Shown: piece after piece, positions 9,760 to 21,196 of the stretch
Position numbering within the stretch: position 1 is the stretch's first letter
How the letters are laid out: every line of letters begins with the position of its first letter
The notes under the pieces: generated by a model
Seen by the model: the letters and a program-made list of their open reading frames with translations, nothing else
Database searches by the model: none
What the model was told of the DNA's origin: nothing
Position numbers and translations under genes: made by a program
Assembly (NCBI GenBank): GCA_029931535.1
Contig: JAQPZY010001561.1
Coordinates: 2,802,501 to 2,866,500, forward strand
Direction: 5' to 3'
Source of the DNA: Margaritifera margaritifera
Lineage: Eukaryota > Mollusca > Bivalvia > Unionida > Margaritiferidae
DNA: 64,000 bases

Positions 9760-12690
9760 CAGACGGAAAAAAAAATTCACGCGTTTCATCACCAAAGCCA
9801 TGTTGATACTATTACCAATTTAAAAGGATTTATCGAATACTCTTACTATTGCGAAACTGTGACTCAGGATTCAACAACCAGGATCAACATTTACATTGTG
9901 AAGAAAGATGTGGTCATAGCTTGGCGTTGAGTTATTGTGTTTAAGAGGGAAAATGATTCCGTTTACCACATGCTACGCCGATTAGTAAGTCATCCTTGTT
10001 ACAGTAAACATATAATGAAACAGTTCCAACAGAAGAAAAGCGCTTGTAATTTACTGAAAGTGTGTCAACAGTGTGAACATACTCTTCGTTCTAATTCGAG
10101 AGACTTTCACTTTGTCCAGGACAGAAACGATGTCTTATTTGTCATCACGTCGTCAACTTCGATCATCAGTGTTACATTCAGCGTTCCGTCACCGAACAAT
10201 ACGATGGGTTGGACATCGACAGCAAGATGAAAAAGAAACGAGATCATCCAGTAGACTTAATCTTTTCGGATTCCGAATGTTCTCAAGTTACTGACATTCA
10301 CACTTTAAGATGTGTGTTGCCCATCGAGCTTGCAGTAAATGTTTCTGCGAATTTCTGTTCTATGATGGTATTATTGGAACCGTAGCGCAATCTTGGGCGG
10401 ACGAAAAAATATATTTAGTGGACCCTGGATTTTGCTCATAGGGTCTTGGACCTTACTAACGACTGGAAACAAAGTCAGATTGACATCGTCACGGCAACTG
10501 TAAAAAATACACTACAGTGATCGATCACACTACGTCTGGGTACGACGGACAGTTTCTCCTGAAACATTTTGCAGAAAATTGAACCAAATACACACAAGTG
10601 AGTATGAATGGAGCTAAAATCATTTATATGAAAACAGGAACAGTACAGTTCAAAGATTCCACGAGTTGCTTGGATATGTCTTTCAACACGAGCCAAAAAA
10701 ACGTTTAGAATGACTGAAATGTCTAAAGAATATTGACCTCACTATTTCAACACAGAGGAAAATCAACACGTTTTGCTACCCCTTTTGCCTGCAGCACAAC
10801 ATTGCAATGCAGAAAATACGCGAGCGGAGTAGCGGTAGGCTTTCTACACATGATGCTAGACTCACTCTTCTGACAACTTTGACATTTAAAAGGAAATATT
10901 CCACTATTGTCAATTTGATGCCGATATTCTACGACGTTATTGTGCAAACATTTTGAGGACAGTGGTATCGATCCATTGAGGGAAGCGTCTACTATTGCCA
11001 AAGCCTGTGGATTGTTGTACCGAAAGAATTTCATGCCCGGTAAAATTCGAGTTATTGATACCACCCTAAACGTAGCAATCGGTGAGTCTTAGGAATTCGG
11101 CACAAGCTTTGCTTTGGTTACATTACTCATGTTTGACTTCAGACAAGTGGATTCCAGAATCCAGAAATGCTAGAGAAAAGAAGATTGGTCCTTACTCGGT
11201 TGATGGTTATGATTTGAAACAATCCACAGATTGTGTACGAATTTTTAAATGGATGTTTTGTGGCACGCATGTGGAATGTGTTGTCCTAACCGATAACTGA
11301 AAAATCCACATACCGGATTTACCAGGAAAATTCTGTACGAAAGAACTTACCAAGGGCACCAGAACTTAGGAAGTCCGATGATACCGAGTGGTGGAAATGT
11401 GGGAGCATGAACACGACCGACTTATAAAACGGACCCCGAATTTTTCATCAAAGATTACACGCTACAGTGTGTTTGGAGGACTGACCAACTCCACACGGCT
11501 GTTGTACGATGCAGACCTATCCCAAGAAGAACAAATCAAGTATATCGATGCGTGTGTATTGTACCAGTGGGTCTGTAATCAAGTATATCGATGCGTGTGT
11601 TTTGTACCAGTGGGTCTGTAATCAAGTATATCGATGCGTGTGTATTGTACCAGTGGGTCTGTAGTCAAGTATATCGATGCGTTTGTACCAGTGGGTCTGT
11701 AATCAAGTATATCGATGCGTGTGTATTGTACTAGTGGGTCTGAAATCAAGTATATCGATGCGTGTGTATTGTACCAGTGGGTCTGTAATGAAGTACATCG
11801 ATGCGTGTGTATTGTACCAGTGGGTCTGTAGTCACGTATATCGATGCGTGTGTATTGTACCAGTGGGTCCGTAGTCACGTATATCGATGCGTGTGTATTG
11901 TACCAGTGGGTCTATAATCAAGTATATCGATGCGTGTGTATTGTACTAGTGGGTCTGTAGTCAAATATATCGATGCGTGTGTATTGTACCAGTGGGTCTG
12001 TAATCAAGTATATCGATGCGTGTGTATTTACCAGTGGGTCTGTAATCAAGTATATCGATGCGTGTGTATTGTACCAGTGGGTCTGTAATCAAGTATATCG
12101 ATGCGTGTGTACCAGTGGGTCTGTAATCAAGTATATGGATGCGTGTGTATTGTATCAGTGGGTCTGTAGTCAAGTATATCGATGCGTGTGTATTGTACCA
12201 GTGGGTCTGTAATGAAGTATATCGATGCGTGTGTATTGTACCAGTGGGTCTGTGATGAAGTATACCGATGCGTGTGTATTGTACCAGTGGGTCTGTAGTC
12301 AAGTATATCGATGCGTGTGTATTGTACCAGTGGGTCTGTAATCAAATATATCGATGCGTGTGTATTTTACCAGTGGGTCTCTAATCAAGTATATGGATGC
12401 GTGTGTACCAGTGGGTCTGTAATCAAGTCTATCGATGCATGTATATTGTACCAGTGGGTCTGTAATGAAGTATATCGATGCGTGTGTATTGTACCAGTGG
12501 ATCTGTAGATATGCTAGATTCCCGACAAAACACCTTGAAAGTCTTACAGAGCATATTGTAGTGGTAAGCATTATCAATACGAAGAACTAATCAAATGCAA
12601 AGTTATTCCACCCACAGACTTCTACCATCTCCTGTTGCCTCATCACTGCAACGGAAAATTCATATTTGCATATACCCCCAACCCCCGATT
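9760..12690 (+). pseudogene. Polinton/Maverick protein-primed family B DNA polymerase, decayed
   Basis: A relic of the large self-encoded DNA polymerase of Polinton/Maverick elements. It can be followed across all three frames. FHHQSHVDTITNLKGFIEYS and SYYCETCDSGF (about 9785-9880) and HQCYIQ near 10170 match the Cys/His-rich N-terminal region. FSDSECSQ (10263-10287) corresponds to the D-x-E of exonuclease motif I. SGYDGQFLLKHFAEN (10534-10580) corresponds to exonuclease motif II. Then follow DSGIDPLREASTIAKACG (about 10955-11010), REKKIGPYSVDGYD (about 11170-11214), VEMWEHEHDRLIK (11391-11429), VFGGLTNSTRLLYD and KYIDACVLYQWV (11538-11573), which is polymerase motif A (D-x2-S-L-Y-P in the family). 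After the tandem array, reading resumes with CRYARFPTKHLESLTEH (12497-12550) and fades by about 12690. At least six frame breaks are present, and motif C was not found. No other Polinton gene or terminal repeat is visible nearby. Confidence 0.8.
11534..12508 (+). repeat. Minisatellite, 43-bp unit, about 23 copies, grown from polymerase motif A
   Basis: Units start AATCAAGTATATCGATGCGT and continue GTGTATTGTACCAGTGGGTC then TGT. Starts at 11534, 11577 and 11620 fix the period at 43 bp. A few units are shortened by 6-7 bp (TATTGTACC missing or reduced). The first unit is in frame with the upstream polymerase and encodes KYIDACVLYQWVCN, and the last unit leads straight into the downstream polymerase residues RYARFPTKH. 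The array is therefore an in-place expansion of the motif A codons and not an insertion of foreign satellite. Since 43 is not a multiple of three, the frame rotates at every unit. Confidence 0.95.
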
Positions 12691-13407
12691 CAGCTCAGTG
12701 CTCACCCCTCCTCTCCCCAAAAAATAAAGAGGGGGGTCAGAGTCGCTGATATAGGCATTCGTGTGTTTCTCAGTAGAGTACGAATTAACATTTTCTAACC
12801 TTTATACGATTATTTAGTGATATCTATTGAGAAAGTGTATGCTAAAAAATTCGTATAGGTTGGTAAAATAATCATTCTAGATCAAATGGATAAACAGTCT
12901 GTCTCCAGCAGGACTAAATTCTCAATTCTCAATGTGAATTGTATTGAAATTTCCAGCGAAAGTAATATGTAGCATCCGTTTATGTTTTGAAGCTATATTG
13001 TTACAGTTGAATCCACTGATGAGGCAAATTAGCCAATAATTTTGGAAACTCAGAAAGACTTTATATCTATTTTATATCTATCTATCTATCTATCTTCTTT
13101 ATGTTTTTGTCTGTTATTAAGTGTTTTTGTTGGTCTTTAGATACTGTTAAAATTAATGTAGATGACCATACCGCCACAAACGTAATAATACATTTCCATA
13201 ATCTTTATACCATAGTACATCGACCCCTCCAAACGTTCCCTATAGTGGCCCAAAATGTTTCCCCCATAGTAGATCGACCCTTAAAACAAATTCAAAACAC
13301 TCTCCTCCATCCATGGTGGCTACCTCCGTCCCCGTTCCCGACTTGAAAGTTCCATTCCACAAACTCCTTGTCTACTTGTTTACATCCCCCTTCCCCGAAC
13401 GTTACTC
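12691..13407. other. Unassigned spacer with C-rich stretches and a short TCTA tract
   Basis: Contains (TCTA)n at about 13075-13096 and pyrimidine-rich segments at 12660-12720 and 13205-13450. No gene seen. Confidence 0.4.
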
Positions 13408-13422
13408 CTGGATCCGCCCCTG
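13408..13422. mobile_element. hAT-type terminal sequence, single end
   Basis: CTGGATCCGCCCCTG is the inverse of CAGGGGCGGATCCAG, an end shared by many hAT-type non-autonomous elements. I did not find the partner end within the preceding 900 bp, so this is either a truncated element or a chance match. Confidence 0.3.
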
Positions 13423-13639
13423 CCCACATAGCGTTGTTAGCCCCCACCCCCTCCGCAGCTATTAACCTACCACCTCCACCGACAAGAAACTGTCCTACTT
13501 GACAAACTTTTAAAAATATTTTAAAATAGTAGAAGACAATTTCAGCCCCCTTCTACCTCGCCTGTGGCGATCGTAGGACTTGTTGCATGAGCAAGACTGA
13601 GGCATATATGTATTAATCTTAATTATGAACTGTTTGGGG

Positions 13640-13880
13640 CAAACGTGATACATGATCTCTCCTGTTTCTGTGGGCATCTTTTAGAACATGAAAACCATTT
13701 CATTTTTGAATGTAGACTATATGATAATCAGAGACATATATTGTTTCCGAAATTCTCCATTCTAAATTTATAACTACTCTTTTGTTTGCAAATGACTCGT
13801 ATACCATTTGAACAAAACATCGCTATTAAAAAAGAAATGCAGAAATTATGAAAAAAGGAAGATTTTACTATACATGACTG
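13640..13880 (+). pseudogene. LINE C-terminal Cys-His fragment
   Basis: One frame reads VIHDLSCFCGHLLEHENHFI then FECRLYDNQRHILFPKFSIL, followed by a stop and FEQNIAIKKEMQKL. The spacing C-x-C-x8-H-x4-C followed by Y-x3-R is the usual C-terminal cluster of jockey/CR1-type LINE ORF2 proteins. Nothing else of the element is recognisable. Confidence 0.6.
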
Positions 13881-13982
13881 ATATTGGTCGCTATCATATT
13901 TACTTATATTCTTATGATATAGTCATCTTATGTGCTCATACTCAGCACATCATAAAATATGCACGACACTAACTGACCACAC

Positions 13983-13986
<4 letters not shown>

Positions 13987-14028
<42 letters not shown>
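13987..14028. repeat. (CT)n microsatellite
   Basis: About 21 CT units. Confidence 0.97.
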
Positions 14029-14029
<1 letters not shown>

Positions 14030-14584
14030 GCACGTAAACAACCATTGTCAATCAGGTTTATTGTTCGCAACCCTGAATATAATTTTTTGTACTGTAAGTA
14101 ACATATACTATATATTATCAATTATGGAAAAGTAATTAATGTCTTTTTCAGGACATTGAAATAGTGCATTTCCTGAAAAAGTATAAAGTTATATTCGTGT
14201 ATCACGTATTTTACCGTTGTAAAATATGTCATCAAGCGGTTAATTTAGCTGTTGGTTAGAAGAGAAGGCTGGATTTTGATGATTCGCCCTCACTGATGGT
14301 CTTCACGTCACTGGTCACGATACCCAACTCAATACATGACGTGTATACTATTGACAGCCTTGTTTGCACATTAGAAATCACCTACATGTATATAATAAGG
14401 TTTTGCACATATTGAATTGTTAGACAATAGGAAAAAATGGCCACTGACATTTGTAGTCGTGTCTGTATAGTTTTGTTCATATAACAAAGCAAGACAGCGA
14501 AATTCCAGTGACGATTGTTTCTAACAAATGGAAAAGAAAAAAAAGTTTATTTTTACAGATTTCAAAACAAAAAATCAAATTGGA

Positions 14585-14835
14585 TCCTAGTCCGAGTTTC
14601 CTCTGACCTTTCCCACCCCGTGTTAGATATGTGGTCAGTTATGATATTTCGACAATTATGTTCGTGTGGAAGGTCAGAGCGTATTCCATGTCGAAAACAT
14701 GGAATTCGCCGAAAACACGCTGCAATTGCACAGGGTAGTAACTTTAAACAGGGGCTAGAAAAATTAAGTGACATTCTACCGAATCCTACCTGCCTGATTT
14801 CGAAGGATAGAATATTTATTTTCTCACTGATAACA
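14585..14835 (+). mobile_element. SINE copy, body only
   Basis: Shares with the copies at 15215-15460 and 15745-15975 the phrases TAGTCCGAGTTTCCTCTGACC, CATGGAATTCGCCGAAA and AGGGGCTAG, and the closing CCTACCTGCCTGA. It lacks the tRNA-like head seen in the 15745 copy. The 153-codon open frame across 14515-14976 overlaps this repeat and is not treated as a gene. Confidence 0.6.
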
Positions 14836-15214
14836 ATTAAACCTTACTTCGTCTCTTTAGTAAGCTGGTGCAAGAGCCAAATTTACATTGTTTACAAACT
14901 GAACATTGCATGGTCACGTAATCCAAATGTCGCGGCCTACATTTTCCCGGACTTTACAGGTTTAACGATCACTTAATACAAACAACCTATACACGGAAAA
15001 AGGCCGATTGCTATCGAATACTGATGCCGCCAGATTTGGTGATCATGCGACTAAGCCGTGATGCATAAAAGCAGAGGCTGTTGGTAAATACTGGATAACT
15101 GGCTTATTTATCGGCTTATTAAAGTTACAAAGTATGTGTTAAATGTTAAGTATGAGTAAATTCATATTATTATGGAAGGCGTTACGTAAAGCGACTATTC
15201 TATGCCACTACTGC

Positions 15215-15460
15215 ATGAAATCAAAATCAGGGTGGGAAAGGTCAGAGGAAACACGGACTATGTTTTTTTGGTGGTGGTGGTGGGGGAGGGGAGGGGGGGG
15301 GAGTGCTCAGAGCGCATCGTCATCGAAAACATGGAATTCGCTGAAACCACGCGTTAATGGCATAGGGTAGACGCTTTAAACAGGGGCTAACACAATTTAG
15401 TGACCTTGTAATGAACCCTACCTGCCTGATATCGATAAGTATAGTTTTTACCTTCTTAGA
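15215..15460 (+). mobile_element. SINE copy, rearranged
   Basis: Begins with GGTCAGAGGAAACACGGACTA, which is inverted relative to the 14585 copy. A GGT/GGG-rich stretch follows at 15267-15302, then the body in forward orientation (CATGGAATTCGCTGAAACC, TTTAAACAGGGGCTA, ACCCTACCTGCCTGA). Part of the front end is therefore inverted. Confidence 0.55.
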
Positions 15461-15744
15461 TATATCACTTAGAACATAATTTGTAATTCTAATAACGCAA
15501 TATATTAGTCAATTATCCAGTATTGAACGGATTATACTCGGCAACGCAGCATTGCTTAGCTACATGATCGTCAAATCTCGCGGCCTACCTTTTTCGAACG
15601 CAGTCGAATTATCATAGGCCTTTCCTTCATAGGTTGTTTGTATTTTGGATCACGCGAGCAAGCAATGATGAGAAATGGCCATATACAAGGTCCAGCCTCT
15701 AGAATTGAATTTTTTCTGAGAAAATAAATTATCTTCCTATCGAT

Positions 15745-15975
15745 TTCATTCATCCAGGTAGGGCTCGATGTAAGATCGCTCAACTTTGCTAGCCCCCCCC
15801 CCCCCCCCATGCTACAGCACGGTTTCGGTGAATTCCAGCTTTTCAATAAGGGATGCACTCTGACCTCACACTAAAACATAACTGCCCAAAGGTCAGAGGA
15901 AACTCGGACTAACGGGATTCGAACTCGATACCTCTGACATATTGTCCATTCACTCTATCCACCGAGCTTATCCGA
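15745..15975 (-). mobile_element. tRNA-derived SINE, fullest copy
   Basis: On the minus strand it starts with a tRNA-like head: box A-like TAAGCTCGGTGGATAGAG (about 15952-15969) and box B-like GAGTTCGAATCCCG (15913-15927). The body shared with the two copies to the left follows (AGTCCGAGTTTCCTCTGACC, GGAATTCACCGAAACC, then a C/G homopolymer at about 15791-15808). An internal pol III promoter in the head plus a tRNA-unrelated body is the definition of a tRNA-type SINE. Confidence 0.65.
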
Positions 15976-16441
15976 ACACACAGTGTTGTGTGGAAAATTT
16001 GATCACATTAATCCAAACTGTTTGCCGCATTTTTAATTGTGTAAAATGTAACTTTCTCGTGTAGAAGACAGCTGAGTACCTCCGAAATGTATCTTTAAAA
16101 TACAACTTTTCTGCTAGATGATTCATCAAAAAGCAAAAGTTGTTAAAGTACTCACTTCTATGGTAAATATTTCTTAAAAGTCGGTAGCCCTCTGAACCCC
16201 AAGATAGGGAAATTGAACAAAATGACTTATTTTATGCTTTATTTAACTGAAATTAATCCTGCAAGCTGCCTTTCTTGACATATTTTAAAAATTCACAAAT
16301 AATTAGCGTAAAATATCCAAAAAGATTTTAGCTTCTCGAAAGAAAGTTTTAGTTTTCTAGCTTCAACAACCGACCTCGTTTAAACAAATTCCCATTAAGT
16401 TCGGCCTTGTTCTTTGATGAGTCTTGTGGGGCAGTGAATGT

Positions 16442-16444
<3 letters not shown>
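15976..16444. other. Unassigned spacer
   Basis: No signal recognised. Confidence 0.4.

Positions 16445-16531
<87 letters not shown>
16445..16531. repeat. (AT)n microsatellite
   Basis: About 43 AT units. Confidence 0.97.
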
Positions 16532-16532
<1 letters not shown>

Positions 16533-19280
16533 CTGTATAATACATTATTTCTAGATTTCTAGGGTTGACTCAGTTTGTATGTCTCGTTGTATAAATGAAT
16601 CGCTTTCCAACGTTGTGTTGGATTATTATCAATAAACTATGGACACACGTTTTAATTTTCGACGTTTAACACTTTTCAATTAATATGACATTCGTTGTTT
16701 CTGCATGAGAAGGATTGTTATAACTTGTGAGAAGGAGCGTTAAAGTTAAGTCTAGACTTAAGAAATTGGATTGGTCAATTTAATTTCAGACCAAAAGTTA
16801 GGCTAATCAAATTGCTGGATTCTAGGCTGAAGTTGAAATCTGGACTTAAGTTATGTTGTTTAAGTTCAGGCAGGATTATAAAAGACCGTTGAAGCGTATA
16901 CTTAATTTTGGTCACATGAACATTAAGCCAACCGTACGATTTAATACATTAAGGACAATGCACGGCCCTCTGATATGTCCTTGAAAATAAAATGTTACAT
17001 TGACAAATTGGAGGTGCAAACACCAAACTTATTCCAAACTTTCATGATCAATTCTTTGTGTTGACATGTATATGTTTAATGAATCCATAACTGTCCATAT
17101 ATCACAAAAATATGGTACAGCCATCCTTGGATACCCAGGGTTGACAAACTCCGCTCCTCTTCATTTATCCCTGGGTACATTAGTAAAGTCTCCTTTTACA
17201 ACAATTATCTAAGTACCAGAGGATGGGACAAGATTTCTTGAATACCAACTCTGACGACCAGTCCCACCAATTACCAGATATACTTATTACTGAGGGGACC
17301 ACTTGGCTGACCCATAGACGATTACGTCATGGTGTCTGTAATTTTCAAAGGCTTTGCCATGGATTTGTCTTATTATCATGGGAATTCAAAATAATCAACT
17401 ATTAAACGATTATTACACAAGGCACGCTTCATTCAACAATCACTCTGGTTCCTTTTAAAGCTTCCACTCCTGGAAAGACATATGTGTATTGATAACATGG
17501 TATATGTTTCTTGTCGTCTTTTTTCTCTGTGTCCTATGTCTTGTATTTGTAACCAAACAGTAGCTATTCGACAAAATTGTTGCCAATATTGTTTGTATTT
17601 CATAATGAGAGATAATATTTCCATACTTTCAAAACGTACACGATCGATAATGGCAAAACCTGGAGAACTCTAAACTGAACATTGTATTATTGGTTTTGAT
17701 TTATGGCTTCCCTATGTAATGATTTTATCGAATCTATCGGGCTTGATATTCTGTAAAAGTAGGCTAGAATATGAATCAATTTTGGTAATGTATTTTGAAG
17801 AGGATTTGTAAGCCACGACACAGAAATTGCTTGTTTATTATTATAAGTCTCATGCGGTATGTGTTAGGTCTTTGCTTTGCGCGTAATAGAGGCCTATATG
17901 GAAGTGTTTCAATGCGAATTGTTAGTTTACCGATACGATTTGTAAAGCTGGCTACTTCTGAAAAATGTTTTTCATAAATCCAATTTATTGTAATTTTTAG
18001 TTCATAACGATGCTTGTGTTCTTTTTAAGTAATTTCAGATAATTTCTTTGTCTCAAAGCCGGAATTCCAACCACCAATACCCACTACCCGAACAAAATTA
18101 AAGCATGAAAAGGGAGAATAGTAATTTCATGCTTAATACGATTCTGTACAGAACAGAACATGACCTTTATTATGTATTGAAATCTCAGGCCACACGCAGG
18201 CGTCATGAGAGCAATGTAATGCTTATATATGTTAGGTGGAAATGTGTGTAGAGAGTAGTTATTAAACGTTTTAGGGTACAAACAGATACATGACAAAATG
18301 GGGTGTGCATTACTATCGTATGATGTAAAACACAACGTAAACAGTACATTATGGAGAACAATTTTTGTAACGTATTATACATACAGTTTAGTATGAAAAG
18401 TAGCAATACAATATGTTTACGTAAACAAAGAGGGTGAACTCTGCTGAAATCCCTGGAAGCACCCGGTATGAAACTACTGACCACCGAGTGCCAAAAGCAT
18501 TGCCTACGGCGTTGAAACCATTGTGCCATTCAGAACTTGATTTTCGTCTATTTAATACAATCTAGCAACAGTCACAACAATCAATGAGTCACTCCCGTAG
18601 TGGTCTTAGCTTCTGTTGTGTTATCGTGTCATAGTATGATGAGGGACTGAAATTCTTGCTGTCAAGTATTTGATACCTGTCTTCTATACCATGACAATGA
18701 TACAAGTAAGGCAACTAAAACGTTGTCTCTAATTTAGCTAGGTAGTTCGGAAAAATTAGAGAACAAAGGGTGAAATTATAGGTCTCAGTACCGTATTTAG
18801 AACCTTCAGTTTCCTTATTGTTTGCAGCTTCTTTCAAAATTCTTACAATGGAATTAGTTTTTCTAGAAATGACGCTTGCATGCTTCTAAGGGTAATAATT
18901 TCTTCTAAAATCAGCTCGTGAGGTGTATATCTACTTTTACCACAAAAAGCACGGAATAGAATTACGTGCCTGTCACAGAAACAGAAAATTAATAGCAGAA
19001 CCTTATCTTGAAATAGTTTGGTTAAAATCCAGCAGACGTGGTGTAAGTTGTAAGCAGAAATAGGTATCGAAAATTTGCCCCTTATTTAATATAAAGAGCC
19101 AAATGTTAAAACACCATTAACGTTGTCTTCACCATACGATGTTCAGCCTTAACATTCAGTTTGGTTCAGTAATGAGATCAAAATCTACCGTCTGGAATCG
19201 ACGCAAAAGGACAAAAGCCATTACTCTCTATAGAGATCTGTAATTTTATCTTACGCGTCGTAGACCTCAGATACAGCTCT
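16532..19280. other. Unassigned AT-rich region
   Basis: No coding sequence or tandem structure recognised. A short inverted pair TACCCAGGG / CCCTGGGTA lies at about 17131-17176. The phrase AATCTCAGGCCACACGCAGG (18181-18200) recurs in inverse orientation near 35155-35178, so a short dispersed repeat is present. Small open frames here (60-108 codons) have no recognisable content. Confidence 0.4.
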
Positions 19281-19304
19281 GTGTGTGTGTGTGTGTGTGT
19301 GTGT
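19281..19304. repeat. (GT)n microsatellite
   Basis: About 12 GT units. Confidence 0.93.
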
Positions 19305-19549
19305 GAACTGAAAGAGTTTAAGGTCATTCTCGTAATGTATCACAAAATGTATCCCTTACCTATCTGGTAACAGCTGCTTGTTGTAAAAAACTGACACGAC
19401 CACAGTGCAAAAGTTCATGGGACAAAACAGGAATGCCCTAGCATGGCATTCGTATATTACAGTACTCCTCAAAGCGTCACAATAATGAAAGGGCAGTTAG
19501 TATAATATGCTGTATTTATAGAGCCAAAACCGCTTTCGATAGGTCACAG

Positions 19550-20020
19550 CCAGCTAAAACCGCTCTAAATAGGTCACAGCCAGCAAATTATTGTAAGTGC
19601 TACGGAATATGCCTGTGTTTTATGTTATATTCAACACCGTACTTCAAAGAATGAAGGTCTCTGATTTGCTGATAATAACTACCGAAAAAAAAGGTCATAT
19701 TTCATAAGAAACCTCTTCATGGGTAAATTGTAAGCAAAACCAGGCTTCAACCATAAATCATTTTTTTTTTTTTTTGTTGTTTAAAATAATTTTCGCAAGT
19801 ACTACTGGATGTGAACGGGAAGATTTCACCGGGCCAGCCTTATATTGGGCACATGCAAGGTCATTTTTATAAAAACGTGACACGGCAGCATATCATTTTT
19901 ATCGTTTTAAAGTTTCCTATTGAATAGATCGTTCATATGATGTAAGCGTGTTTTACCGATCTTACCACGAAAGTATAGAATTTTGGTTAAACGTTAACAT
20001 TATAGTGTATAGGATTTGGG
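19550..20020. repeat. Non-coding dispersed repeat, copy 1
   Basis: Diverged but collinear with 21725-22110. Shared phrases in order include CAAATTATTGTAAGTGCTACGG, ACTACTGGATGTGAACGG, TTTCACCGGG, CAAGGTCATTTTTAT, GATGTAAGCGTGTTTT and CTTACCACGAAAGTATAG. No coding capacity and no terminal repeats recognised. Confidence 0.65.
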
Positions 20021-20111
20021 TTGGTTGCTTTTGCTCTGTAGCAACAGATACACCCAGTGAAAAAGGACCCAGATAAAATATGCACAACCCCTTTCTCACC
20101 CATTTTATCAG

Positions 20112-20620
20112 TCATTTAGGGGGAATTTGTTTGTAATGATAGGTATAACTTGTCTGTTGTGTAGGTTAGGGGGAATTCGTTTGTAATGTTAGGTATAACT
20201 TGTCTGTTGTGTAGGTTAGGGGGAATTTGTTTGTAATGTTAGGTATAACTTGTCTGTTGTGTAGGTTAGGGGGAATTTGTTTGTAATGTTAGGTATAACT
20301 TGTCTGTTGTGTACGTTAGGGAGAATTTGTTTGTAATGTTAGGTATAACTTGTCTGTTGTGTAGGTTAGGGGGAATTTGTTTGTAATGTTAGGTATAACT
20401 TGTCTGTTGTGTACGTTAGGGAGAATTTGTTTGTAATGTTAGGTATAACTTGTCTGTTGTGTAGGTTAGGGGGAATTTGTTTGTAATGTTAGGTATAACT
20501 TGTCTGTTGTGTACGTTAGGGAGAATTTGTTTGTAATGTTAGGTATAACTTGTCTGTTGTATACGTTAGGGGGAATTTGCTTGTAATGTTAGGGATAACT
20601 TGTCTATTGTGTACGTTTTA
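20112..20620. repeat. Minisatellite, 50-bp unit, about 10 copies
   Basis: The unit is GTTAGGGGGAATTTGTTTGT then AATGTTAGGTATAACTTGTC then TGTTGTGTAG, with only a few substitutions between copies (GTAGGTTAGGGG versus GTACGTTAGGGA). The variant order suggests duplication of blocks of two units. Confidence 0.95.
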
Positions 20621-21036
20621 GACGTTTTTACTTACAGTACCAATTTTTCTTAGGTTTTAAAAAAAGGTATCATGGAATAGGTTAATACAATGCTGTGTAT
20701 TGCGTTCTCTCAGTCTAACTATTTATAACACGTGTCCCCAAAAATCTATCTGTGTATTGCATTCTCTCTCATCCCAGCTATTTGTAACACGTGTCCCCAA
20801 AATCTATCTGTCGTAAATTCGAGCACATAAAAATATGCTAAACACCACATGACTTTTAAAAGTGGAACTAGATGATTGGAATTAGCAAAGGTTAGTAAAG
20901 AAAAATATACACTCTTTACATTAACGTTTGTTTAAAAATATTGCATTTTCCCTATTTTGTCAAGTTTGGTATCTTACTTCTTTAATCTGGCAATTAAGTT
21001 ATAATTTAAAAAAAATATATATATATTTTTCCATAC
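20621..21036. other. Spacer with a short partial duplication
   Basis: CTGTGTATTGCGTTCTCTC ... AACACGTGTCCCCAAAA (about 20692-20743) is repeated at 20750-20803. No gene seen. Confidence 0.5.
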
Positions 21037-21196
21037 TTTTCATCCATTTTCTCAAATGTTCTACCGATTTTATTTAATGGTGGATCTCCATCCGCCCCGA
21101 GTACAATGACACAAGTGGTCGAGGAAACATCTTCCTTTGATAATTGATAAAATATGTATCTTCGGAATTCATTAACGCCCAAAGAGACCACTTCGT
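21037..21196 (-). CDS. Candidate internal exon of an unidentified protein
   Basis: On the minus strand a pyrimidine tract TTCTCTTTCTTTACCTTTG ends in ACAG at 21197-21200, a good splice acceptor. The following 160 bp are open and end at 21037 before GTATGG, a plausible donor. The reading includes EFRRYIFYQLSKEDV, VIVLGADGDPPL and NKIGRTFEKMDEK, which look like real protein and unlike the low-complexity chance frames nearby. The first half faintly recalls the N-terminal part of BAK/BAX-type Bcl-2 proteins (F-R-x-Y-x-F-Y, later I-G-R), but the spacing is not convincing. I saw no matching neighbouring exon. Gene identity unknown. Confidence 0.3.

Noticed and set aside
10747..11064. 105-codon minus-strand open frame
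   Set aside because: It lies antisense to the Polinton polymerase relic, whose plus-strand motifs explain the sequence.
10300..11530. piggyBac transposase relic
   Set aside because: My first impression from isolated phrases. The ordered exonuclease and motif A landmarks fit a Polinton family B polymerase far better.
14515..14976. 153-codon open frame as a gene
   Set aside because: It overlaps a SINE copy that recurs twice within 1.4 kb, and the peptide has no recognisable content.
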